A stretch of 61,584 nt of DNA from Polaribacter sp. BAL334 (GTDB lineage: Bacteria; Bacteroidota; Bacteroidia; Flavobacteriales; Flavobacteriaceae): positions 1 to 61,584 of the forward strand of contig NZ_JADWOV010000207.1 of the NCBI RefSeq assembly GCF_015767435.1, read 5' to 3'. Positions 26,464 through 34,760 of this stretch are shown here, piece by piece (position 1 is the first letter of the stretch; every line of letters begins with the position of its first letter). A program made the position numbers and the translations under genes. The notes under the pieces were generated by a model that saw only the letters and a program-made list of their open reading frames with translations, was not told the DNA's origin and did not search any database.

Positions 26464-28028
26464 ACAAGAACAATTTTCCTATTTATTTTTCATTAGCCGT
26501 TATTTTCGGAATAATTATCGGGATTTTTTTTAGTGGAAATTCGTCAAGTACTGTCTTTTCAAAAAATAATTTACAGGAACAAAAAATTAAAAAACTCATC
26601 AATTTTATCGAACAAGATTATGTGGATGATGTAAATACTGACCAATTGTTAGATGGCGCCATTGCTGAAATGCTCGAAAAATTAGATCCTCATTCTGTCT
26701 ATATTCCAAAAGAAAATCTGCAAGCAGTTACAGAAAGTATGGAAGGGAATTTTATTGGAATTGGTGTTGAATTCAGAATCATCAACGATTCAATTACTGT
26801 GGTTCAACCCATCAAAGGAGGACCAAGTATCAAAGTGGGCATCAAAGCAGGTGATCGTATTTTGATGGCAAATAACGATACGCTTTATGGAAAAAAAATT
26901 CGTTCTGCCAATGTTCCAAAATATTTGAAAGGAAAACCACTCACCAAAGTAAAATTGCAGATTTATAGAAAAACATCCGATTCTATATTCACTGTAAATG
27001 TGACTAGAGATAAAGTAAACATCAAAAGTGTGGATTTGTCATATATGATTAACAAATCGTTAGGATACATTAAAATAGATCGTTTTGCAAGAAATACGTA
27101 TAGTGAATTTAAAACTGCGTTAAGTTCCTTGAAAAAAAGCGGCATGACTGATCTGGTCTTGGATTTACGTGGAAATGGTGGAGGTTATATTGATATTGCT
27201 ACCAGAATTATTGATGAATTTTTGGAAAACAAAAAGTTGATGGTTTTCACCAAAAATAACAAAGGAACTATTGAAGAATATTTTGCGAGTTCAGAAGGGA
27301 TTTTTGAAAAAGGTGGTTTGTATGTGTTGATTGATGAAAATTCAGCTTCAGCATCCGAAATTGTAGCAGGCGCTTTGCAAGACAATGACAAGGGAAAAAT
27401 CATTGGACGAAGATCTTTTGGAAAAGGATTGGTTCAGGTAGAAATGGATTTGGGCGATGGTTCTGCAGTGCGTTTGACAACAGCTCGTTATTACACGCCA
27501 ACAGGACGTTCTATTCAAAAACCGTATGGAAAAAATGCATCCGAAAACTATTATGATGATTATGAAAACCGCATTGAAAGTGGAGAATTGTTAAACAAAG
27601 ATAGCATCAAAGTGGTTGATTCATTGAAATACAAAACGCCCAAAGGAAAAATCGTTTATGGTGGTGGAGGCATCATTCCTGATGTTTTTGTAGCAATTGA
27701 TACTACTTCTTATTTGTCTGGTTTTTACTTTAATTCTGTGAATAATTTTGCCTTTGATTATGTAGATGCGAATAGAAAAAAGCTCGAAAAATGGAAATTG
27801 AATGATTTTATCCAATACTTTGACAAAGACAATTTGGTTCTTCAAAAATATTTGACAACCATCAAAGAGCGTGCAAATCCATCTATAAAAACCAAGCAGA
27901 ATATTGAAAAATACTTAAAAGCATCCATTGCAAATGTGCTTTTTGGGGATATTGGTTTTTATAAAATCATTCATCAAGATGATAAAATGCTCCAAAAAGT
28001 ATTGGAGTTGGAAACGAAACAAGAATAG
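26460..28028 (+). CDS. S41 family C-terminal processing protease
   Basis: A 522-residue exported serine protease with an N-terminal membrane anchor/signal (FPIYFSLAVIFGIIIGIFF). It has a PDZ domain (about 85-170, with GNFIGIGVEF and GIKAGDRIL) and the S41 catalytic core with Ser297 in ENSASASE and Lys322 in FGKGLVQ (spacing of 25, as in CtpA proteases). It cleaves non-polar C-termini of envelope proteins. It is coupled to the dCMP deaminase gene and followed 16 bases later by lpxH, so these three form an operon. Confidence 0.93.
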   Translation: MNKNNFPIYFSLAVIFGIIIGIFFSGNSSSTVFSKNNLQEQKIKKLINFIEQDYVDDVNTDQLLDGAIAEMLEKLDPHSVYIPKENLQAVTESMEGNFIGIGVEFRIINDSITVVQPIKGGPSIKVGIKAGDRILMANNDTLYGKKIRSANVPKYLKGKPLTKVKLQIYRKTSDSIFTVNVTRDKVNIKSVDLSYMINKSLGYIKIDRFARNTYSEFKTALSSLKKSGMTDLVLDLRGNGGGYIDIATRIIDEFLENKKLMVFTKNNKGTIEEYFASSEGIFEKGGLYVLIDENSASASEIVAGALQDNDKGKIIGRRSFGKGLVQVEMDLGDGSAVRLTTARYYTPTGRSIQKPYGKNASENYYDDYENRIESGELLNKDSIKVVDSLKYKTPKGKIVYGGGGIIPDVFVAIDTTSYLSGFYFNSVNNFAFDYVDANRKKLEKWKLNDFIQYFDKDNLVLQKYLTTIKERANPSIKTKQNIEKYLKASIANVLFGDIGFYKIIHQDDKMLQKVLELETKQE

Positions 28029-28044
28029 TGTATCATTGTAAATT

Positions 28045-28809
28045 ATGATTTCAATCACCACTTCTCAATATAAAAAAGTCTATTTTGCTTCAGACCAACA
28101 TTTTGGTGCGCCAACTGCAGCAGCAAGTTTGCCAAGAGAAAAAAAGTTTGTTGCTTGGCTAGACAGTATAAAAAGTGATGCTGAAGCCATTTTTTTATTG
28201 GGAGATTTGTTTGATTTTTGGTTTGAATACAAAAAAGTGGTCCCCAAAGGTTTTACCAGAGTTTTGGGCAAATTAGCTGAAATTTCTGACAGTGGAATTC
28301 CCATTTACTTTTTTGTTGGCAATCACGATTTGTGGATGAAAGAGTATTTTCAAAAAGAATTGAACATTCCTGTGTATCACAAACCGCAAGTGTTTTTAAT
28401 CAACAATAAAACATTTTTTATTGGTCATGGAGATGGTTTAGGCCCGGAAGATTTTGGCTATAAACGCATGAAAAAAGTATTTACTTTTCCTTTATTTCAA
28501 TGGCTTTTTCGTTGGTTGCATCCTGATTTGGGTGTAAAACTAGGACAATACATGTCAGTAAAAAACAAATTGATTTCAGGAGAAGAAGATGCCAAATTTT
28601 TGGGAGATGAAAAAGAATGGCTTGTTCAATATTGCAAAAAAAAGTTGCAAGAACATCAGTATGATTATTTTGTTTTTGGTCACAGACACTTGCCATTAGA
28701 AATAAAATTGAATGAAAATAGTACTTATTTTAACCTTGGAGATTGGATTCAATACTTTACTTTTGGAGTTTTTGAAGAAAGTAGGTTTTCATTGAAAAAT
28801 TTTAACTAA
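28045..28809 (+). CDS. lpxH: UDP-2,3-diacylglucosamine diphosphatase
   Basis: Hydrolyses UDP-2,3-diacylglucosamine to lipid X in lipid A synthesis at the inner-membrane face. The metallophosphoesterase motifs appear in order: SDQHFG (the usual SDxH), GDLFDFWFE, GNHDLW, GHGDGLG and GHRHLP. The aromatic FDFWFE segment is typical of LpxH-like enzymes and not of general phosphatases. It has 254 residues. It is the last gene of the deaminase-protease-lpxH operon, after which the bat promoter region begins. Confidence 0.9.
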   Translation: MISITTSQYKKVYFASDQHFGAPTAAASLPREKKFVAWLDSIKSDAEAIFLLGDLFDFWFEYKKVVPKGFTRVLGKLAEISDSGIPIYFFVGNHDLWMKEYFQKELNIPVYHKPQVFLINNKTFFIGHGDGLGPEDFGYKRMKKVFTFPLFQWLFRWLHPDLGVKLGQYMSVKNKLISGEEDAKFLGDEKEWLVQYCKKKLQEHQYDYFVFGHRHLPLEIKLNENSTYFNLGDWIQYFTFGVFEESRFSLKNFN

Positions 28810-28852
28810 AATCCTTAAAATTAAAGGGATAAGCTAAAAACCTTTAACCTTG

Positions 28853-28877
28853 TTTTAACAAAATAATTTTGTTAAAA
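28853..28877. promoter_or_regulatory. perfect 25-bp palindrome at the bat operon promoter
   Basis: TTTTAACAAAAT, one central A, then ATTTTGTTAAAA: arms of 12 with no mismatch. It lies four bases upstream of the -7 box TAGTTTTG, exactly where a -33 element would be, and no TTG -33 sits at the right spacing. A transcription-factor operator is the simplest reading. It could instead help end the lpxH transcript, but no T-run follows. Confidence 0.6.
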
Positions 28878-28880
28878 TTG

Positions 28881-28888
28881 TAGTTTTG
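28881..28888 (+). promoter_or_regulatory. probable -7 box of the bat operon
   Basis: TAGTTTTG, an exact TAnnTTTG match, 38 bases before the MoxR ATG. Confidence 0.5.
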
Positions 28889-28925
28889 TTTGCTATAAAA
28901 AATTAACTATCAATCAGTATATATA

Positions 28926-29915
28926 ATGGAAGTAGATGTAAGAGCTATTAACGAAAAAATTGAGAGAGAAAGCGCCTTTGTGGATCTTTTATCTCGCGAA
29001 ATGAATAAAGTGATTGTAGGTCAAAAACAAATGATAGAAAGTTTGTTGATTGGCTTACTTGGAAACGGTCACATATTGCTAGAAGGAGTTCCTGGATTGG
29101 CAAAAACCTTGGCAATCAATACACTTTCAAAAGCAGTGCAAGGCAGTTTTAGTCGTGTGCAGTTTACGCCAGATTTATTGCCTGCAGACGTTGTTGGAAC
29201 CATGATTTACAACACCAAAGTAAATGATTTTTCCATCAAAAAAGGACCTATTTTCGCGAATTTTGTATTGGCTGATGAGATCAACAGAGCACCTGCAAAA
29301 GTGCAATCTGCTTTGTTAGAAGCCATGCAAGAACGCCAAATAACAATTGGAGATACTACTTTCAAATTGGAAGAACCTTTTCTAGTAATGGCAACTCAAA
29401 ACCCTGTAGAACAAGAAGGTACTTATCCTTTACCAGAAGCGCAAGTGGATCGTTTTATGCTAAAAGTGGTGATTGATTATCCAAAACTTGCGGAAGAACA
29501 ACTTATCATGCGTCAAAATTTAACAGGTGATTATTCATCTGTAAATCCAGTAATTTCTACGGAACAAATCATCAGAGCTAGAAAAATAGTTGATGAGGTG
29601 TATATGGATGAAAAAATCGAAAAATACATTTTGGATATCATTTTTGCAACACGTTATCCAGACAAATACAAATTGCCTCAATTGAAAGATTTGATCAGTT
29701 TTGGAGCTTCTCCTCGTGGAAGTATCAACTTGGCAAAAGCAGCAAAATGTTATGCTTTTATCAAAAGGAGAGGTTATGTAATTCCTGAAGATGTAAGAGC
29801 AGTTGTGTTTGATGTGTTGCGTCACAGAATAGGAATTACGTACGAAGCTGAAGCAGAAAATTTCACTTCTGTAGATATTATCAACGCGATAATTAATGAG
29901 ATTGAAGTACCTTAA
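28926..29915 (+). CDS. MoxR-family AAA+ ATPase
   Basis: A 329-residue AAA+ ATPase with Walker A GVPGLAKT (54-61), Walker B VLADE (114-118), the sensor ATQNPVEQEGTYPLPEAQVDRF and the MoxR-type C-terminal lid. MoxR proteins act as chaperones that work with VWA-domain proteins encoded beside them, which is the arrangement here (DUF58, BatA, BatB). It is the first gene of the bat operon, which in Bacteroides supports aerotolerance. Its upstream region holds the palindrome and -7 box; a repeat-containing spacer of 171 bases separates it from the DUF58 gene. Confidence 0.94.
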   Translation: MEVDVRAINEKIERESAFVDLLSREMNKVIVGQKQMIESLLIGLLGNGHILLEGVPGLAKTLAINTLSKAVQGSFSRVQFTPDLLPADVVGTMIYNTKVNDFSIKKGPIFANFVLADEINRAPAKVQSALLEAMQERQITIGDTTFKLEEPFLVMATQNPVEQEGTYPLPEAQVDRFMLKVVIDYPKLAEEQLIMRQNLTGDYSSVNPVISTEQIIRARKIVDEVYMDEKIEKYILDIIFATRYPDKYKLPQLKDLISFGASPRGSINLAKAAKCYAFIKRRGYVIPEDVRAVVFDVLRHRIGITYEAEAENFTSVDIINAIINEIEVP

Positions 29916-30086
29916 TAGCTGTTGGCTTTTAGCTTTTGGCTTTTGACAAATTCCCTAAAGCTAAAAAATTCTTACTTAAATTTAATAAAGGAAAGTTGAT
30001 GCGAAGATTGAATTCAAAAACGAAATTAAAAAATAATTAAGGAATGTAAAAAGTCCTTCCCTTTGGGAAGGATTTAGGATGGGCTC
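29916..30086. repeat. intergenic spacer with dispersed hairpin repeat
   Basis: The spacer first holds a run of imperfect GCTTTTGGC/GCTTTTAGC units (about 29920-29950). It ends with a hairpin TCCTTCCC-TTT-GGGAAGGA (30054-30072) followed by TTTAGGATGGGCT. That last phrase resembles a dispersed hairpin repeat I associate with many Flavobacteriia intergenic regions (recollection, not searched). Its 3' end supplies the bases just before the DUF58 start codon. Confidence 0.55.
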
Positions 30087-30956
30087 ATGGATACCAAAGA
30101 AATACTCAAAAAAGTTCGGAAAATAGAAATTAAGACAAAACGCTTGTCTAATAATATTTTTGGTGGCGAATATCATTCTTCGTTCAAAGGACGTGGAATG
30201 ACGTTTTCTGAAGTGCGTCAATATCAGTTTGGAGATGATGTTAGAACGATTGATTGGAACGTAACTGCGCGTTATAACGAACCTTATGTAAAGGTTTTTG
30301 AGGAAGAACGTGAACTGACCATGATGTTGATGGTGGATATTTCTGGCTCAGAATTTTTTGGAACTACCAATCAATTTAAAAAAGATACAGTTACAGAAAT
30401 TGCAGCAACATTGGCGTTTTCGGCCACTCAGAATAATGACAAAGTTGGTTTGATTCTATTTTCTGATGCCATTGAATTGTATATTCCACCCAAAAAAGGA
30501 AAAAGTCATGTATTGAGAATCATCAGAGAATTGATTGAATTTCATCCAAAAAGCAAAAAAACAAATATTACTGAAGCGTTGAAATTTTTATCCAATGTGA
30601 TGAAAAAAAGAGCCATCGTTTTTATTCTTTCTGATTTTATGGATGATAATTACGAGCGAACGCTGAAAATCGCTGGTAGCAAACACGATATCACAGGCAT
30701 TAGAGTCTATGACAGATTTGATGAGGAAATCCCCAATTTAGGGTTGGTACCAATGGTTGATGCAGAAACAGGAAGTGTACAATTGGTCAATACTGCTTCA
30801 AAAAGTATCCGAACAAATTACAAAGCAAACGCGCTAAAATTGACAGATTATTATCAAAATTCCTTCAAAAGAAGTGGTGCAGGAACCATCAGTACACGAG
30901 TTGATGAAGGGTATGTAAAAAAATTATTAGGCTATTTCAAACAAAAAGGAAGATAG
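30087..30956 (+). CDS. DUF58 (VWA-like) protein of the bat operon
   Basis: A 289-residue cytoplasmic protein with the DUF58 hallmark FKGRGMTFSEVRQYQFGDDVRTIDWNVTAR (about residues 31-60) and a degenerate VWA fold (MLMVDISGSEFFG, IFILSDFMDD). DUF58 proteins are usual partners of MoxR ATPases. The operon order MoxR, DUF58, BatD-like, BatA is standard in Bacteroidota. The start ATG follows directly on the repeat described at 29916-30086, which may affect its translation. Confidence 0.92.
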   Translation: MDTKEILKKVRKIEIKTKRLSNNIFGGEYHSSFKGRGMTFSEVRQYQFGDDVRTIDWNVTARYNEPYVKVFEEERELTMMLMVDISGSEFFGTTNQFKKDTVTEIAATLAFSATQNNDKVGLILFSDAIELYIPPKKGKSHVLRIIRELIEFHPKSKKTNITEALKFLSNVMKKRAIVFILSDFMDDNYERTLKIAGSKHDITGIRVYDRFDEEIPNLGLVPMVDAETGSVQLVNTASKSIRTNYKANALKLTDYYQNSFKRSGAGTISTRVDEGYVKKLLGYFKQKGR

Positions 30957-30967
30957 TTTACATCAAA

Positions 30968-31885
30968 ATGAGAAAAATTATAACATACATATTGCTATTT
31001 ATTTCAAGCATTGGATTTGCACAAAGTTCCATGGTGAATTCGCAGGTTGAAACCTCAAGCATTCGAATTGGAGAGCAATTTCAATATAAAATTTCTGTAA
31101 AAGAAACCGAAAATGTCATTCTACCAAAACTAATTTTGGGCAAAGGTTTGGAAATTATTGATTCTGCAAAAGTAGACACCATCAACAATATGTTGATTCA
31201 AAAATATGTGTTGACAGGTTTTGATAGTGGCGCATTTTACATTCCACAACAACAAGTATTTGTCAGAAATCAAGCTTATTTGACAGATTCTTTACTGATT
31301 AGTGTAGCAACTGTTGAAATTGACACTACTAAAATCAAAAAATATCCTATAAAATCCATTAAAAGCGAACCTTATGTTTTTGATGATTTCAAAATTTATA
31401 TTTTTTTATTGTTAGCAGCTTTAGCCATTATAGGTTTCTGGATTTACTATTTTGTCATCAGAAAACGAAAAGTAACCGAAGACAAACCTACCTATAAAGT
31501 ATTGCCTCCTTTTGAAGAAGCCATTTATAAATTGAATGAATTGGACAGCAAGTTGTTGTGGCAAAATAATCAAGTGAAAGAATATTACAGCGAATTGACC
31601 GAAATTGTTCGAAATTATATAGAGCGTGAATTGCAAGTGCCTGCATTGGAAAAAACGACCGATGAAATTATTGGAATGTTGCGTGATTTTCAGAATGCAA
31701 ATACCATTCAAACCTCAAAAGAAACTATCAAAAAATTAAAAGAATTATTGCAAGAAGCTGATTTGGTGAAATTTGCGAAATCAAAACCAATTTCCATAGA
31801 AATCGAAGAAGACAGAAAAGACGCTGAAGATATCATCAGTAATTTAAAACCAAAACCAACACCCAAAAAAGATGAATTGGAATAA
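30968..31885 (+). CDS. BatD-like exported membrane protein
   Basis: A 305-residue protein with a signal peptide (to GFAQ). It has an immunoglobulin-like/BatD-type periplasmic part (about 25-125), one membrane helix (about 143-163, IYIFLLLAALAIIGFWIYYF) and a cytoplasmic C-terminal helical part (PPFEEAIYKLNELDSKLLWQNNQVKEYYSEL) like the tail of BatD. It is present between DUF58 and BatA in many Bacteroidota bat operons but has no settled name. Its last 14 bases overlap the start of batA, implying coupled translation. Confidence 0.85.
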   Translation: MRKIITYILLFISSIGFAQSSMVNSQVETSSIRIGEQFQYKISVKETENVILPKLILGKGLEIIDSAKVDTINNMLIQKYVLTGFDSGAFYIPQQQVFVRNQAYLTDSLLISVATVEIDTTKIKKYPIKSIKSEPYVFDDFKIYIFLLLAALAIIGFWIYYFVIRKRKVTEDKPTYKVLPPFEEAIYKLNELDSKLLWQNNQVKEYYSELTEIVRNYIERELQVPALEKTTDEIIGMLRDFQNANTIQTSKETIKKLKELLQEADLVKFAKSKPISIEIEEDRKDAEDIISNLKPKPTPKKDELE

Positions 31886-32879
31886 TTTTGAATTTCTGAA
31901 TCGCGAATTTTTATGGTTGCTCATTTTGATACCATTTTTGGCAATTTGGTACTTTTTGTCTCGAAAAAAAGAAGGAGCCACCTTATTAATTCCGAATGTA
32001 AAAGGGTTTAAAGCAACTACGTCATTGTTGTCAAAACTAAAACCTTTGTTACATGTGTTGCGACTTTTAGCACTTGCTGCGATTATTGTGGCTTTGGCAA
32101 GACCAAGAAATGTTGCCGTAAGTACCAAAATAAAATCCAACAATGGAATTGATATTGTGATGGCAGTAGACGTTTCTGCAAGTATGTTAGCTCGAGATTT
32201 AAAACCTAACAGATTAGAAGCGTTGAAAGTGGTTGCCATTGATTTTGTGGATAGAAGACCCAATGATAGAATAGGAATTGTCTTATATGCAGGAGAAAGT
32301 TATACGCAAACGCCCATTACTAGCGATAAAAGTATTGTAAAAAGTGTCATTTCAGAATTGCAATGGGGACAATTGGATGGAGGAACAGCCATTGGAATGG
32401 GTTTAGGCTCAGCAGTAAACAGATTGAAAGACAGCAAAGCAAAAAGTAAAGTGATTATTTTATTGACAGATGGCGTTAACAATTCTGGAAATATTGATCC
32501 AAAAACAGCTGCTGAATTGGCAAGAGAATTGGAAATAAAAGTATATACCATTGGAATTGGAACCAATGGAATGGCCGATTTTCCTTGGAGTAAAGACCCA
32601 AGAACAGGATTGCTAAATTTTAGAAAACAGCAAGTAGAAATTGACGAAAAACTATTGCAATATATTGCCAATCAAACAGATGGAAAATATTTTAGAGCTA
32701 CCAATAATCAAGATTTGCAAGAAATTTATGATGAAATTGACAAACTCGAAAAAACAGAAATAGAAGAATTTAAATACTACAATTACGAAGAACTTTTTAG
32801 ACCCTTGGTTTTTTTAGCACTTGGATTGCTCGTTTTAGAATTTTTATTGAGAAATACATTATTTAAAAGCTTTATATAA
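31872..32879 (+). CDS. batA: BatA, VWA-domain membrane protein
   Basis: A 335-residue protein anchored by two N-terminal hydrophobic segments (about 14-30 and 58-76) and one C-terminal helix (about 309-325), with a von Willebrand A domain between. The MIDAS metal site is complete: DVSAS at 100-104, then LTDG near 200. BatA belongs to the Bacteroides aerotolerance operon and probably forms a membrane complex with BatB and MoxR. It overlaps the BatD-like gene at its start and shares its stop base with the batB start. Confidence 0.93.
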   Translation: MNWNNFEFLNREFLWLLILIPFLAIWYFLSRKKEGATLLIPNVKGFKATTSLLSKLKPLLHVLRLLALAAIIVALARPRNVAVSTKIKSNNGIDIVMAVDVSASMLARDLKPNRLEALKVVAIDFVDRRPNDRIGIVLYAGESYTQTPITSDKSIVKSVISELQWGQLDGGTAIGMGLGSAVNRLKDSKAKSKVIILLTDGVNNSGNIDPKTAAELARELEIKVYTIGIGTNGMADFPWSKDPRTGLLNFRKQQVEIDEKLLQYIANQTDGKYFRATNNQDLQEIYDEIDKLEKTEIEEFKYYNYEELFRPLVFLALGLLVLEFLLRNTLFKSFI

Positions 32880-33934
32880 TGTCAGAATTATACAGATTAG
32901 AAGAACCCAAATATTTTATGCTTTTAGCAATCATTCCTTTGATGATTGCGGTTTTTCTATTGGTTTTTTGGTGGAAAAAAAGAACACAGCGCAAATTTTC
33001 GGATGCTGATTTATTGAAAAAATTAGCGCCAAATTCTTCTCCTTTTAAGGCAAGTTTAAAGTTGACAATGCTACTTTTTGCCATTGCTTTTTTAATCATT
33101 TCATTGGTTAATCCAAAAATGGGTTCAAAATTGGAAACGGTTAAAAGAGAAGGAGTTGATGTGGTTTTTGCGTTGGATGTTTCCAAAAGTATGTTAGCAG
33201 AAGATATTGCTCCCAATAGATTGGAAAAAGCCAAACAAATTATTTCTAAAATCATTGATAATTTAGGCTCAGATAGAGTAGGAATGATTGTGTATGCAGG
33301 AAATTCGTATCCATTAATTCCGATCACCACTGATCATGCAGCTGCCAATATGTTTTTACAAAATGCCAATCCTGAAATGGTTTCAAGCCAAGGAACAGCG
33401 ATTAGTGAGGCACTAGAATTGGCAAAAACTTTTTTCAATGATGAAGAGCAAACCAACCGTTTTTTGATAGTAATTTCTGACGGGGAAGATCATCAAGAAG
33501 AAACGAAAGAAGTTGCTCAAAGTTTGATAAATGAAGGAGTAAAAATTTATACAATTGGTATTGGAACCGAAAAAGGAGGGCCAATTCCAATGCGCATGAA
33601 TGGCACAATGATTGGTTATAAAAAAGACAATCAAGGGGAAACAGTAATCACAAAAAGAAATGGAGATATTTTAGACAATATTGCTTCCATTGGAGAAGGA
33701 AAATATATTGACGGAAATTCTACCGAAAATCCAGTGAATGAAATAACAGAAATCATCACAAATGCTCAAAAAAGTGAGTTTGAAACCAAGCAATTTTCCG
33801 ATTATAAAGACCAGTTTCAATGGTTTTTGGCAATTGCTATTCTCTTTTTATTGCTAGATGCTTTTTTGTTTGAGAAAAAAACAAAATGGGTAAAAAATAT
33901 CGATTTGTTTAACGAAGAAAAAACAACAACATAA
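32879..33934 (+). CDS. batB: BatB, VWA-domain membrane protein
   Basis: A 351-residue paralogue of BatA with the same layout: N-terminal helices (about 13-31 and 61-77), a VWA domain with DVSKS at 100-104 and VISDGEDHQEE further on, and a C-terminal helix near 308-322. BatB begins on the last base of batA (TAATG), the tightest coupling in the operon. The conserved MIDAS residues suggest that metal-dependent ligand binding is kept in both proteins. Confidence 0.93.
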   Translation: MSELYRLEEPKYFMLLAIIPLMIAVFLLVFWWKKRTQRKFSDADLLKKLAPNSSPFKASLKLTMLLFAIAFLIISLVNPKMGSKLETVKREGVDVVFALDVSKSMLAEDIAPNRLEKAKQIISKIIDNLGSDRVGMIVYAGNSYPLIPITTDHAAANMFLQNANPEMVSSQGTAISEALELAKTFFNDEEQTNRFLIVISDGEDHQEETKEVAQSLINEGVKIYTIGIGTEKGGPIPMRMNGTMIGYKKDNQGETVITKRNGDILDNIASIGEGKYIDGNSTENPVNEITEIITNAQKSEFETKQFSDYKDQFQWFLAIAILFLLLDAFLFEKKTKWVKNIDLFNEEKTTT

Positions 33935-33935
33935 C

Positions 33936-34736
33936 ATGAAAATACTACTAAATACGCTTCTTTTTTTAGGGATTTTCTTTTCTGGGTTGGAAATTGTGGC
34001 TCAAAAAGATTCTATTGCATTGCAAAGAAATGCCCGAAAATTAGTAAGAGAAGGAAATGCTTTGTACGAACAACAAAAATTTACTGATGCTTCTGTGGCA
34101 TATAAAAAAGCGTTGAATAATAGTGCTTATTATGACAAAGCAAGTTATAATTTGGGCAATGCTTTGTATCAAGATAAAAATTATCAAGAAGCAATTCCAC
34201 AATACGAATTGACAGCAAAAACAGCTACTGATAAGTTTACAAAAGCGGAAGCTTTTCACAATATTGGAAACGCCATGATGGAAACAAAAAACTATCAAGG
34301 AGCAGTTGATGCATTTAAAAACTCGTTGAGAAATAATCCAAATGATGATGAAACACGCTACAATTTGGCTGTTGCTCAAAAATTGTTAGACAAACAAAAT
34401 CAAGATAATAAGGATAACAAAGACAATAAGGATAATAAGGATAAGAAAGATAAAAAAGACCAAAATCAAGATAAAAAAGAAGGCGAAGACAAGGATAAAA
34501 AAGACGATAAAAACAAGGATGGTGAAGGAGATAAAAACAAAAAAGATCAGAATCAAGATAAAAAAGAGGATGATAAAAATCAAAAAGAGAAACCAAAACC
34601 TCAACAAGGAAAAATGTCTCCTGAACAAATAAAACAATTGTTGGAAAGCCTTCAAAATGAAGAAAAAAAGACCCAACAAAAAATGAATGCTCAAAAAGCA
34701 AAAGGAGACAAGTTAAAACAAGAAAAAGATTGGTAA
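33936..34736 (+). CDS. batC: BatC, TPR protein with long Lys/Asp-rich tail
   Basis: A 266-residue protein with a signal peptide, three TPR-type helical repeats (about residues 30-145, with SYNLGNALYQDKNYQEAI and FHNIGNAMMETKNYQGAV) and a highly charged low-complexity tail. The tail is built from Asp-Asn-Lys, Lys-Asp-Lys and Gln-Asp-Lys units (about 147-230). A shorter Gln/Lys-rich helix closes the protein. BatC is a periplasmic TPR partner of BatA/B. It starts one base after batB ends. The DNA of the tail is a purine-rich near-repeat and makes spurious open frames on the other strand. Confidence 0.9.
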   Translation: MKILLNTLLFLGIFFSGLEIVAQKDSIALQRNARKLVREGNALYEQQKFTDASVAYKKALNNSAYYDKASYNLGNALYQDKNYQEAIPQYELTAKTATDKFTKAEAFHNIGNAMMETKNYQGAVDAFKNSLRNNPNDDETRYNLAVAQKLLDKQNQDNKDNKDNKDNKDKKDKKDQNQDKKEGEDKDKKDDKNKDGEGDKNKKDQNQDKKEDDKNQKEKPKPQQGKMSPEQIKQLLESLQNEEKKTQQKMNAQKAKGDKLKQEKDW

Positions 34737-34760
34737 ATTTGCCCGTTTTTTAAGAGAAAA

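Noticed and set aside
30054..30072. Hairpin as an intrinsic terminator between moxR and the DUF58 gene
   Set aside because: No T-run follows the hairpin; the sequence after it is a G-rich repeat tail leading into the ATG.
34315..34701. Long open frames opposite the BatC tail
   Set aside because: They are a by-product of the purine-rich repeat coding for the Lys/Asp tail, with improbable all-hydrophobic or Phe-rich translations.
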